Origin: Microcystis aeruginosa FD4 | GTDB lineage: Bacteria > Cyanobacteriota > Cyanobacteriia > Cyanobacteriales > Microcystaceae | Direction: 5' to 3' | Assembly (NCBI RefSeq): GCF_009792235.1 | Contig: NZ_CP046973.1 | Coordinates: forward strand, 930,001-994,000 | Length of the DNA stretch: 64,000 nt | Shown: one piece after another, positions 37,480 through 45,268 of the stretch | Layout: each line of letters starts with the position of its first letter | Position numbering within the stretch: position 1 is the stretch's first letter | Position numbers and translations under genes: made by a program | The notes under the pieces: generated by a model | What the model was told of the DNA's origin: nothing | What the model saw: only the letters and a program-made list of their open reading frames with translations | Database searches by the model: none

Positions 37480-39075
37480 GGGACTTCCAAAAAATAAACT
37501 ATTCATTCTCAAGAATAATAATCATTCTCGGAGTGTAGGAGGTAGGGGTCGATGGTTGCCTCCTCCTTCCAATTTTGTAGTAGAATTAATCCTGTACATT
37601 ATTAATCAAGTTTTTCTTTGTAAGTGTATATGGAATTAACTGATTCCCTCAAGAAATTGCTCAGTGAAACTGCACTTCAATTAAAAGGTGCAGCTAAAAG
37701 AAGATTCATGGCCCAAACAGTCTTAGAATTAGGCTATGGGGGACAAACCCTTGCTGCACAGGAGTTAGGCTGGAATCTAACTACTATTCGTCAAGGAATT
37801 AAAGAACTAAAAAGAGGTATTATTTGTGTTGATAATCATTCAGCTAAGGGGCGGAAAAAAGCAGAAGAACATTTACCTTTTCTATTGGAAAACATCAAAA
37901 ATTTAGTGGATTCTCAAAGCCAAACTGACCCAAGTTTTAAAAGCCAAAGGCTTTATGTGAGACTGAGTGCGGCCGAAGTCCGAAAGCAATTAATCTCTAA
38001 ATATGGGTACAGTGATGAGGATTTACCGAGCGAGGAAACTATTCGGGTTAAATTAAATAACTTAGGTTATCGTCTGAAAAGAGTCGCTAAAGTTTTACCT
38101 CAAAAAAAATTCCAGAAACCGAGGCAATCTTTGAGGAATTAGCTAACATTAATCGGGAAGCGGATGAAGACCCTACGATGTTACGTCTTAGTTTAGATGC
38201 CAAAGCCCGTGTTAATATTGGACTGTTGGATCGAGGAGGTAAAAATAGAATAACTGTCGAAACAAACGATCATGATTTTAATCCGAAAACAACCCTAACC
38301 CCTTACGGAATATTTATTCCAGAATTTGATGAGTTGTTTTTGTATTTCACTGCCTCCACAGTCACCCGTGACTTTATTGTTGATATATTAGAAGATTTCT
38401 GGGAGTCGGAAAAATCTCGTTTTGAGAAAATTAAAACTTTGATAATTAATCAAGATAATGGCCCAGAAAATAATTCGAGACGAACTCAGTTCATGAAACG
38501 TATAGTTGAGTTTTCCCAAAAATATCAAGTTAATATACGTTTAGCTTACTATCCCCCCTACCATAGTAAATATAATCCTATTGAACGAACCTGGGCTGTG
38601 TTAGAAAACCCTTGGAATGGGAGTATTTTAGATGAAATCGAAACCGCTTTGAAATTCGCCCAAACTATGACTTGGAAAGGAAAACACCCGATTGTTAAGT
38701 TGATTACTGAAACTTATGAAAAAGGAGTAAAGCTTACTAAAAAAGCCAGGGAAAAAATCGAAGAAAAAAATCGAACGTCTCACAGAATCAACGAATCAAG
38801 ACTTTCCCGATTTGGGACAATGGTTTATTGATATCTATTATGATAAGACCTAGTTTGTAGTTAACTAAGATGGTTAGCTAAAAACTGTCTTTGATTCTTT
38901 AACTTGTCCTTGTTATACTCGAAAAAGCTCGGAAGTATAAGAGTTTGTGCTGCCTATTTTTTCGGAAAAATAGCTTGTAATGGGAGATTCTTTGTTTTCC
39001 TAGACAAAAATAATTACTTTTTCAAAAAAACACTTTTCTATTTTTTTGTTGGGTATTTTATTCTCTGGAAGTCCC
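37480..39075 (+). mobile_element. ISAzo13-type element (1.6 kb) with inverted ends and TTA duplication
   Basis: The left end GGGACTTCCAAAAAATAAA and the complement of the right end GGGACTTCCAGAGAATAAA match at 17 of 19 bases. TTA flanks both sides (37477-37479 and 39076-39078). The transposase occupies 37624-38831. About 240 bp of non-coding sequence separates its stop from the right end. Confidence 0.85.
37624..38831 (+). CDS. ISAzo13-type transposase, read through a -1 frameshift
   Basis: The first frame (172 residues to 38142) holds HTH sequence AQTVLELGYGGQTLAAQELGW. The second frame to 38831 contains the DDE triad: SLDAKARVNIGLLD, INQDNGPENNSRRTQ and YHSKYNPIERTW. They join if ribosomes or polymerase slip -1 on the eight A residues at 38102-38109 (CAA AAA AAA TTC), giving ...LPQKKIPETEAIFEELANI and a ~402-residue protein, normal for the family. 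It may be a programmed shift and still active, or a single-base deletion. Confidence 0.8.
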
Positions 39076-39078
39076 TTA

Positions 39079-39308
39079 TCAAGATTAGGGATTGCAAAAA
39101 AGCTATCACCACCTATGTCTAATGGACCACCTCTCCAACTAATATCAAGAACTGTGAGGCTATCGGTATCTACTTGGGCTTGTAGAATAGCCGCTTGAAC
39201 AGGTTCAGCTAATACTCCTACACCAGCAATAATACCAATTACCGCAGTTTTAGGGACAAGAGACTTAGTGACTTGATTTGGCAACATATTCATTATCAGT
39301 AACATCAA
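39079..39308 (-). pseudogene. N-terminal fragment of a secreted protein, cut by the ISAzo13-type element
   Basis: About 76 residues starting with a short N-region and a hydrophobic stretch (TAVIGIIAGVGVLAEPVQA|AILQAQ) that reads as a signal peptide with an A-x-A cleavage site. It then reads DTDSLTVLDISWRGGPLDIG and FFAIPNLDK before entering the IS end. On the far side of the IS the frame meets a stop at once. The family is not recognised. It could be an extracellular or PEP-CTERM-type protein. Confidence 0.5.
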
Positions 39309-39569
39309 GATAGGTTAAGTACGATCGCCCCCCTCGCAGCTAGGTCAAGCAGCAGCCCCACCCAACACCAAAGACGGAATAACAAAACAATACACACTAC
39401 CCCCCCCCCGCACAGTATCCTAAGCTACAATTTAATAAATATTTACATTTCTCTCCCTGGCAGCTATCCACCCCGGACAATAGCGACATCCCCTCCTTCC
39501 GCCTGGAAACGCCTCCTCAACGCCCAGATGATTTCGGAAGTTAGAGGACAACCAGAATAAGGACCAATA

Positions 39570-39797
39570 TCAACTGACGGGACTCAACTGCCCCAATTCG
39601 ACGCTCACCGCATCAAAGCGATTGTCCCCGGGACGATAGGAGAGAATTTCCAAGCCAATCGGCTCGCCACTGGTGGAATCCTTAATCAAAATCACCCCAT
39701 CCCCCAGTTCAGTACAAATCTGCTCCTTTCTGGGTTCCTGCCAGAAGACAGTCAGTAATTCCGTTTCCGGTTCATAGAAAACTTTTACTTGAGCCAT
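39570..39797 (-). CDS. DUF2283 family protein
   Basis: A 75-residue protein with KVFYEPETELLTVFW, CTELGDGVILIKDSTSGEPIGLEIL and a Pro-rich end, the pattern of the DUF2283 family. Such genes often follow a small DUF4258-type or RelE-type gene as a putative antitoxin. Here its start overlaps the upstream gene by 13 bp, so the two are cotranscribed. The role as antitoxin is inferred from context only. Confidence 0.75.
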   Translation of the reverse strand: MAQVKVFYEPETELLTVFWQEPRKEQICTELGDGVILIKDSTSGEPIGLEILSYRPGDNRFDAVSVELGQLSPVS

Positions 39798-40087
39798 AGC
39801 GTTTCCCCTTCTTTAATCCCATCGGTTTGGTAGGCAGTAATCAAGAACCCATCTCCATTTAAACGCCGAGCCACTGCCACAACCCAACGTTTTTCCCGTC
39901 GCTGGCGATAGAATAGCAGTACCCCAGCATCGCCGCTACTGCGTCGGATTTCATCCGGTGAAGCTAGGGTAAGGGTCACTAATTCCCCCAACTCCTCAAG
40001 GTCAGGATGTTTGCCTATTAGCCTCTGCCAATAACCTTCTGAAGTTCTAACTGTAAATCCCAACGGGGTAACAATTTCAAATTTCAT
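39785..40087 (-). CDS. small protein, DUF4258-like, partner of the DUF2283 gene
   Basis: A 100-residue protein: FEIVTPLGFTVRTSEGYWQRLIGKHPDL, LASPDEIRRSSGDAGVLLFYRQ, RWVVAVARRLNGDGFLITAYQTD. The pattern of a conserved W, an R-S/K-x-D-P-like segment and a terminal LITAY-T-D matches small BECR-fold-like or DUF4258 proteins, which include putative RNases. It is the first gene of a two-gene unit with the DUF2283 gene, which overlaps it by 13 bp. Confidence 0.65.
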   Translation of the reverse strand: MKFEIVTPLGFTVRTSEGYWQRLIGKHPDLEELGELVTLTLASPDEIRRSSGDAGVLLFYRQRREKRWVVAVARRLNGDGFLITAYQTDGIKEGETLWLK

Positions 40088-40208
40088 TCCTCTAAGCAGA
40101 ATTCACGCCACCTCAAGTTCAATGCAAGACCAGAAGCTCATCAGAGCAACTCGATTGGCAATTGGCGGTCTACCACATCCGCCTATCCGCTCCCTAATCG
40201 GCAATAAC

Positions 40209-40280
40209 GGGTACGGTAGGGATCGAACCTACAACCGTCCGCTTAGAAGGCGGATGCTCTATCCATTGAGCTACGTACCC
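40209..40280 (-). tRNA. tRNA-Arg (anticodon TCT)
   Basis: A 72-nt cloverleaf on the minus strand: acceptor GGGTACG/CGTACCC, D arm AGCTCAATGGATAGAGC, anticodon stem TCCGC/GCGGA with loop CTTCTAA, and T loop GGTTCGATCC. It decodes AGA/AGG. No CCA is encoded, as is usual in cyanobacteria. Confidence 0.96.
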
Positions 40281-40291
40281 AGGAAAGCACA

Positions 40292-40320
40292 ATTATAGAT
40301 CATACCTCCAACAGTGACAA
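40292..40320 (-). promoter_or_regulatory. promoter of tRNA-Arg
   Basis: On the minus strand TTGTCA (40320-40315), a 17-bp spacer and TATAAT (40297-40292), placed 12 bp before the tRNA 5' end. Confidence 0.85.
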
Positions 40321-40368
40321 GTGGTAGGACTAATTTTTGCCGTTGCCCCTCTTTGCCACTGTCCAAGC

Positions 40369-41511
40369 TTAATGATGATGGTGATGTCCGTGGTGGTGAT
40401 GATGGTGATCGGAATGAATGTGAGGAATTGTTACAGAACTATTGACAGATAAGGCCTCTTGTGATAGCAAAGCTTCGATATGTTCCCGGGCCCAATCGGC
40501 AGCCATCCGGCAAAATTCGGGGTTATCGTTGACACAGGCCATCTGCACATAGTTAACTTGGTCGTGTTTGCGGCGTAAAGCTTCGATAATATGCTCTACA
40601 TCTAGTAAAGTTTCGTGATTTTCCGTAGCAAAGCCAATTGGCATGAAAATTAAAGCTTTTGCCCCTAATTCGATTAAATTCTTCGCCGCTAACTCCGCAT
40701 TCGGTTGCGTCCATTTAATTAAAGGGGTTTGGTGATTTAACCAACCCACAGAAATCAAGGGATAACGATAGATTAATTTTTCCCGGACCAACTCGTATAA
40801 AGCTTGACTTTCATCGATTCCCGACGTAAATCCCTTCGCTTCGTGGGGACAACCGTGATTCATTAAAATAATGCCAATTTGCGAGGGAAGACAGCTACTA
40901 GCTACCTCAGCAGTGATTTTTTCCTCCACTAACCGCGCCATTAGATCTATATAAGCGGGTTGGTTGTAAAACGAGGGAATGTAGCGCAATCCTTTCACCC
41001 AATGTTCCCCCGTTTGTCCTTGAGCTAAAGCTTTGTTAACTTGTTCGATCGCAATGCCACTGGTAAAGATAGAATCAACAACTAGGAGAGGATAGATCAA
41101 AATTTTCTCGAATCCCCGTTCGCGGATTTCCGTTAATACCTGTGCCGGTAAAAAAGGCGCGCAGAAGTTAAACGCTTTGAATACCTCCACCCGATTACCC
41201 CATTTTGCCTGTAAATTGCGCTCGATTTCCTGTCTTTGATGCTCGAAAATGTGGTTATGGGGTGAAATAAAGTGATTATGCTGGTGCTGCCATTCGTGCA
41301 GGTCAAATATAGCCAATAATTTCCCTAGGGGAGGATAAACCCAAGTCGGTACAGGAGCGAACTTAGCCGTCAGCAGATTTAAGGCCTGTTCATTATAGTT
41401 GGCAAAGTCCTCGTAACTCTCCACTTCCCCGTATCCCATCAATAATACCGCCACTCGATCGCTGTGGTGGTGGGTAGCGGCTAACTGTTGTTGATCTGAA
41501 ATGGCAACCAC
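40369..41511 (-). CDS. ferrochelatase-like protein with histidine-rich tail
   Basis: A 380-residue class II chelatase homologue: AVLLMGYGEVESYEDFANY, VEVFKAFNFCAPFLPAQ, KILIYPLLVVDSIFTSGI, and IILMNHGCPHEAKGFTSG with IGWLNHQTP-like VGWLNHQTPLIKW. FMPIGFATENHETLLDVEH is the typical C-terminal ferrochelatase box. The last ~20 residues are nearly all histidine with H-S-D-H-type breaks, a probable metal store or delivery tail, as in Co/Ni chelatases. Distinct from the true HemH in having M-N-H rather than S-A-H. The metal is unknown. GTG start. Confidence 0.75.
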   Translation of the reverse strand: MVAISDQQQLAATHHHSDRVAVLLMGYGEVESYEDFANYNEQALNLLTAKFAPVPTWVYPPLGKLLAIFDLHEWQHQHNHFISPHNHIFEHQRQEIERNLQAKWGNRVEVFKAFNFCAPFLPAQVLTEIRERGFEKILIYPLLVVDSIFTSGIAIEQVNKALAQGQTGEHWVKGLRYIPSFYNQPAYIDLMARLVEEKITAEVASSCLPSQIGIILMNHGCPHEAKGFTSGIDESQALYELVREKLIYRYPLISVGWLNHQTPLIKWTQPNAELAAKNLIELGAKALIFMPIGFATENHETLLDVEHIIEALRRKHDQVNYVQMACVNDNPEFCRMAADWAREHIEALLSQEALSVNSSVTIPHIHSDHHHHHHGHHHHH

Positions 41512-41718
41512 GTTTTTAACCCCGATTTTCTAAGTGAAAAACGCTATATCACTGGGATAGTAGCACTTTTCTATCCTATCCCCTGGCACGGCATAGACCG
41601 CTAAAAATTTATAACCTCTACAGAATTATACAGATTGCTTATCATCTTCATTAATAAAACGAGATGTAAAGAAACTTTAAATAATGTTAAGATCGTTGTA
41701 GTCCCACTTATGAGAGAT

Positions 41719-42468
41719 ATGACAGCAGGCGTGTTTGGTAGCTTACCTTTTCCCAATCAGAGCGGCGATCAACTCATCAGTAAGGCGGTGAGTGCTGCGA
41801 TCGCTGCATTATTCAAACGCACAGGCAAGCTGACAGCGACTGTCCGCGCCGAACCCGTAGCCAAATTACTGCAAGGCAGTATCGACGGTTTTGACTTTAT
41901 CGGTCAGTCGATGCTGATGTACAATGGCCTACGCATCGAAGCTATGGAATTGTATGTGCAAGCGGTGGCGATCGATTTTAGTGCCATTTTTACCGGACAG
42001 GTGAAACTCCGTCAACCGACGCGGGCCACTTTGCGGGTAGTTTTAACGGAAGAAGACTTAACCACCTCTTTTAATACACCTTTTATCGTCGAAAAACTGC
42101 AAAGATTGGAGTACGAAGGTAAATCAATTCACTGTCAGAATACAGAATTAATTCTCAATGACGACAAAACTTTAACTCTGAAAAGTCTGATTAAATTGGC
42201 AGAAGAAGAACCAATTCTTCTAGAAATGACCGCTGCTGTCATTGTGGAAGAACGGCGAAAAATTCAATTTGTTGAGGTAGTTTACCAAGGGGACGAAAGA
42301 TCAAAAGCTTTAGGAGAAGCTTTAATCAGCCATGTTAACAACCTCATGGATTTAGATAAATTTGCCCTCGATGGTACTCAATTAAGGGTCGATCGACTAC
42401 GTTTAAAAGATAAACAGATCATCTTTTATGGTATCGCCGATATCGAGCGTTTTCCCCAAAGAAAATAG
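41719..42468 (+). CDS. DUF2993 (LmeA-like) phospholipid-binding protein
   Basis: A 249-residue protein of the cyanobacterial DUF2993 family. The repeats of beta-strand pattern (VRAEPVAKLLQGSIDGFDFIG, EAMELYVQAVAIDFSAIFTGQ, LRVVLTEEDLTTSFN) fit a TULIP-like lipid-binding fold. No signal peptide is seen. The start at 41719 (MTAGVFGSL) is chosen over an upstream ATG at 41710 or the open frame from 41635. Convergent with yidD. Confidence 0.75.
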   Translation: MTAGVFGSLPFPNQSGDQLISKAVSAAIAALFKRTGKLTATVRAEPVAKLLQGSIDGFDFIGQSMLMYNGLRIEAMELYVQAVAIDFSAIFTGQVKLRQPTRATLRVVLTEEDLTTSFNTPFIVEKLQRLEYEGKSIHCQNTELILNDDKTLTLKSLIKLAEEEPILLEMTAAVIVEERRKIQFVEVVYQGDERSKALGEALISHVNNLMDLDKFALDGTQLRVDRLRLKDKQIIFYGIADIERFPQRK

Positions 42469-42484
42469 GCAGTATTTTTGGCTT

Positions 42485-42715
42485 TTAATCGTGCTTGTGG
42501 CTACAGGGAGGCACAGGATCGTAACCTCCGGGGTGAAAAGGATGACAACGGAGAATACGCTTAATTGCTAACCAAGAACCGCGCAGCACACCAAAGCGAT
42601 CAATCGCTTCCATGGCATACTGGGAACAGGTGGGTTGAAAACGACAGGAAGGGGGAAATAGCGGCGAAATAAACCGTCGATATCCCTCAATTAAGCCAAT
42701 AAAAATTCCTTTCAT
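42485..42715 (-). CDS. yidD: membrane protein insertion efficiency factor YidD
   Basis: A 76-residue YidD: IEGYRRFISPLFPPSCRFQPTCSQYAMEAI, the conserved RFxPTCSxY motif, and HPFHPGGYDPVP. YidD supports YidC insertase at the membrane. The ATG at 42715 is preferred over a GTG 9 bases upstream because GAGG is 8 bases before it. Unlike in many bacteria, it is not next to rnpA-yidC. Confidence 0.95.
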   Translation of the reverse strand: MKGIFIGLIEGYRRFISPLFPPSCRFQPTCSQYAMEAIDRFGVLRGSWLAIKRILRCHPFHPGGYDPVPPCSHKHD

Positions 42716-42770
42716 CAATGTCACCTCGATCGCCTAAACTAAATAGATAGTCAATTTTCGCTTTTGCCCC

Positions 42771-43457
42771 GTGGAACTATCCCACTCTCTCCTATTTTCG
42801 ATCGGTTTGGTCGCCTGTTACTTAGCTGTTCTGATTCTGATCGCTGAAAAATTAAAAAGTCTTTTCAGTACCGATGGCGAAATTACCCGCAAAGTTGTCC
42901 ACATTGGCACGGGAAACGTCATCCTTTTTGCTTGGTGGTTAAATATCCCCGCTTGGGTGGGAATAAGTGCCGCAATCCTAGCGGCAACTATCGCTATCCT
43001 ATCCTATTTTTTCCCATTTTTACCCAGTCTTAATAGTGTTGGTCGCCGCAGTTGGGGAACTTTTTTTTATGCTGTTAGTATCGGTGTTCTCGTGGCTTAT
43101 TTTTGGCCAATTTCTCACCCCGAATACGCAGCAATGGGTATTTTAATTATGGCTTTGGGAGACGGATTAGCGGCCCTAGTCGGACAAAATTTTGGTCAAC
43201 ATCCCTACAAAATTTTCGGCAGTGGCAAAAGTCTGGAAGGTTCCCTGACTATGTTAGGAGTCAGCTTTTTAGTCAGCTTGATTATTTTATCTTTTATTAA
43301 TGGCATTAATCCGCCAATTATTTTAGTATCTTTATTAACAGCGATCGGAGCTACTATTCTAGAAACTTTCTCGAAACTAGGTATAGATAATCTCACTGTA
43401 CCGATTGGTAGCGCCGCCATGGCCTATTTTCTTACCCAAATTTTCATCTCAAGCTAG
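42771..43457 (+). CDS. phytol/dolichol kinase family membrane protein
   Basis: A 228-residue polytopic protein (about 6-7 membrane segments) of the CTP-dependent polyprenol kinase family. Motifs: EITRKVVHIGTGNVI, SVGRRSWGTFFYAVSIGVL, ILIMALGDGLAALVGQNFG and FGSGKSLEGSLTML (the GKSxEGS box). Cyanobacterial members act as phytol kinase (VTE5-like), recycling chlorophyll phytol towards tocopherol. GTG start with weak RBS. Confidence 0.8.
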   Translation: MELSHSLLFSIGLVACYLAVLILIAEKLKSLFSTDGEITRKVVHIGTGNVILFAWWLNIPAWVGISAAILAATIAILSYFFPFLPSLNSVGRRSWGTFFYAVSIGVLVAYFWPISHPEYAAMGILIMALGDGLAALVGQNFGQHPYKIFGSGKSLEGSLTMLGVSFLVSLIILSFINGINPPIILVSLLTAIGATILETFSKLGIDNLTVPIGSAAMAYFLTQIFISS

Positions 43458-43497
43458 TTTATCTCAGCTTGGCCGAATCTAAAACCTCATTGGTTAA

Positions 43498-43590
43498 GCT
43501 AAGTAGGGAGGCACAATTATTTGTAGGATGGGTTAGTGGTAGCGTAACATGATCGGGTGTTGGGTTTCATGCTTCAACCCAACCTACGTT
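43498..43590 (+). repeat. MITE-C, copy 2
   Basis: A 93-bp copy of the repeat at 24742, same ends (GCTAAGTAGGGAGGCACAAT ... CCCAACCTACGTT). It is followed by three or four ACTGATA heptamers just before the aldose epimerase gene. The preceding 43474-43497 shares sequence with 33295. Confidence 0.75.
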
Positions 43591-43628
43591 CTGTACCGAT
43601 AACTGATAACTGATAACTGATAACTGAA

Positions 43629-44501
43629 ATGGCATTTACTATCACTCAAAACCAAAATCAATACCTTACCTATTGTCTCAAGGATGAAGATGCTGACGCT
43701 TATCTGGAAGTGGTTCCCGCTAGGGGAGGAATCATCACCCGTTGGCAAATTTGCGGAGAAGATATTTTATATCTGGACAGAGAAAGATTCAAAGATACTA
43801 ACCTCAGTGTCCGCGGAGGCATCCCAATTTTATTCCCTATCTGCGGCAACTTACCCGATAATACCTATCAACACCAAGGCCGAAACTATACCCTGAAACA
43901 ACACGGATTTGCGCGTGATTTACCCTGGCAAGTCTGCAAACAAAGCAGCGAAACCGCCGCTAGTTTAACCCTAGAATTAAACAGTAATGAAGCCACTCGT
44001 CAAGTCTATCCCTTTGATTTTCAATTAATCTTTACCTATCAACTGCAAGGAAACAGCCTCAAAATTCACCAAAAAGTTATTAATCTTTCCCCCGAAAAAA
44101 TGCCCTTTTCTATCGGGTTCCATCCCTATTTTCAAGTCACCGATAAAACCAGATTATCCTTTGATATTCCCTCCTCCCAATACCTCGATCAACGCACGAA
44201 AACCTTCCACTCCTACTCTGGTAACTTTGATTTTAATCTCGAAGAAATTGATGCCGCTTTTCCGCAAATTACGCGCCATCAAAGTAGTTTTAGGGATTCC
44301 TCTCATCAGCGTCAAATTATCCTCGGTTACGATGATCTCTATACAACTATAGTTTTTTGGACCCTGAAAGATAAAAATTATATCTGTCTCGAACCTTGGA
44401 GCGCTCCCCGCAACGCCCTCAACACAGGCGAACATTTGACCTACTTAGAACCCCAGAGTAGCCGTGAGGCGATCGTGGAAATGCGAGTCAATCAAATTTA
44501 A
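43629..44501 (+). CDS. aldose 1-epimerase family protein
   Basis: A 290-residue beta-sandwich enzyme of the GalM/YeaD-like family: ARGGIITRWQICGEDILYLD, GGIPILFPICGNL, LKQHGFARDLPWQV, FSIGFHPYFQV and ICLEPWSAPRNALNTGEH. It resembles hexose-6-phosphate mutarotases more than secreted galactose mutarotase, because of the R-G-G-I-P-I-L-F-P motif. Likely interconverts alpha and beta sugar anomers in the cytosol. Confidence 0.85.
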   Translation: MAFTITQNQNQYLTYCLKDEDADAYLEVVPARGGIITRWQICGEDILYLDRERFKDTNLSVRGGIPILFPICGNLPDNTYQHQGRNYTLKQHGFARDLPWQVCKQSSETAASLTLELNSNEATRQVYPFDFQLIFTYQLQGNSLKIHQKVINLSPEKMPFSIGFHPYFQVTDKTRLSFDIPSSQYLDQRTKTFHSYSGNFDFNLEEIDAAFPQITRHQSSFRDSSHQRQIILGYDDLYTTIVFWTLKDKNYICLEPWSAPRNALNTGEHLTYLEPQSSREAIVEMRVNQI

Positions 44502-44509
44502 ATTTCCCC

Positions 44510-44538
44510 TTGACTTAGCCCCAATAAGATGTTATATT
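44510..44538 (+). promoter_or_regulatory. promoter of tRNA-Lys
   Basis: TTGACT (44510-44515), a 17-bp spacer and TATATT (44533-44538), 27 bp before the tRNA. Confidence 0.8.
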
Positions 44539-44564
44539 GATAAATCGTGTGCAGAACACGAAAC

Positions 44565-44636
44565 GGGTCGCTAGCTCAGCGGTAGAGCACTCGGCTTTTA
44601 ACCGATTGGTCTTGGGTTCGAATCCCAGGCGACCCA
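44565..44636 (+). tRNA. tRNA-Lys (anticodon TTT)
   Basis: A 72-nt cloverleaf: acceptor GGGTCGC/GCGACCC, D arm AGCTCAGCGGTAGAGC, anticodon loop CTTTTAA, and T arm GGGTTCGAATCCC. Decodes AAA/AAG. No encoded CCA. Confidence 0.97.
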
Positions 44637-44665
44637 TAAAAACTTACTGATACAGAAAGATTGAC

Positions 44666-45268
44666 TTGTCTTCCCCTGTCTATGGATTAGCCTTGCATAC
44701 CAGCAGTCCCCAACTAGGACTGGCCCTCTCTAATTTCAGCGATGATAGTCGTCAACAAACTTGGGACTTAGACAGGGACTTATCGAACCTATTCCACCCC
44801 TATCTAAAACAGTTCCTAGCCCCGCAAAAATGGGCTGATTTAGCCTTTCTAGCCACCGCTAAGGGGCCGGGTAGCTTTACCAGTACCCGCATCGGTATAG
44901 TCACCGCTAGAACCCTAGCACAACAATTACAGCTACCGATTTTTACCGTCTCCAGTTTAGCGGCCTTTGCTTGGTCACAACGGGATTTTTATCCCCTCGA
45001 TACCTATCTAGCCCTAGAAATGCCCGCCACTAGGGGACAATTGTATGTGGGCATCTATCGGGGTAATCGGGTATATTTAGCTGATAGCCTGATGACTCCA
45101 GAACAATGGCAGCAGACTTTAGAAAACTTAACTATTCCCTATCAAAGATTAGCCACACCCAGTTATTTAGGCATAAATGCCCCCGCTATCCTCAATTTAG
45201 CCTATTTAGATTGGCAAACGGGAAAACGCCCCCATTGGTCGGAGGCGCTACCATTTTACGGGATGTGA
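44666..45268 (+). CDS. tsaB: tRNA threonylcarbamoyladenosine biosynthesis protein TsaB
   Basis: A 200-residue ASKHA-fold protein, partner of TsaD in t6A37 tRNA modification. VYGLALHTSSPQLGLALS and FLATAKGPGSFTSTRIGIVTARTLAQQL are typical of TsaB, as is the lack of the metal-binding histidines of TsaD. It starts with TTG. It follows tRNA-Lys, itself a substrate of t6A modification (ANN-decoding); the juxtaposition may be chance. The stop codon abuts the stop of the convergent gene with no gap. Confidence 0.85.
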   Translation: MSSPVYGLALHTSSPQLGLALSNFSDDSRQQTWDLDRDLSNLFHPYLKQFLAPQKWADLAFLATAKGPGSFTSTRIGIVTARTLAQQLQLPIFTVSSLAAFAWSQRDFYPLDTYLALEMPATRGQLYVGIYRGNRVYLADSLMTPEQWQQTLENLTIPYQRLATPSYLGINAPAILNLAYLDWQTGKRPHWSEALPFYGM

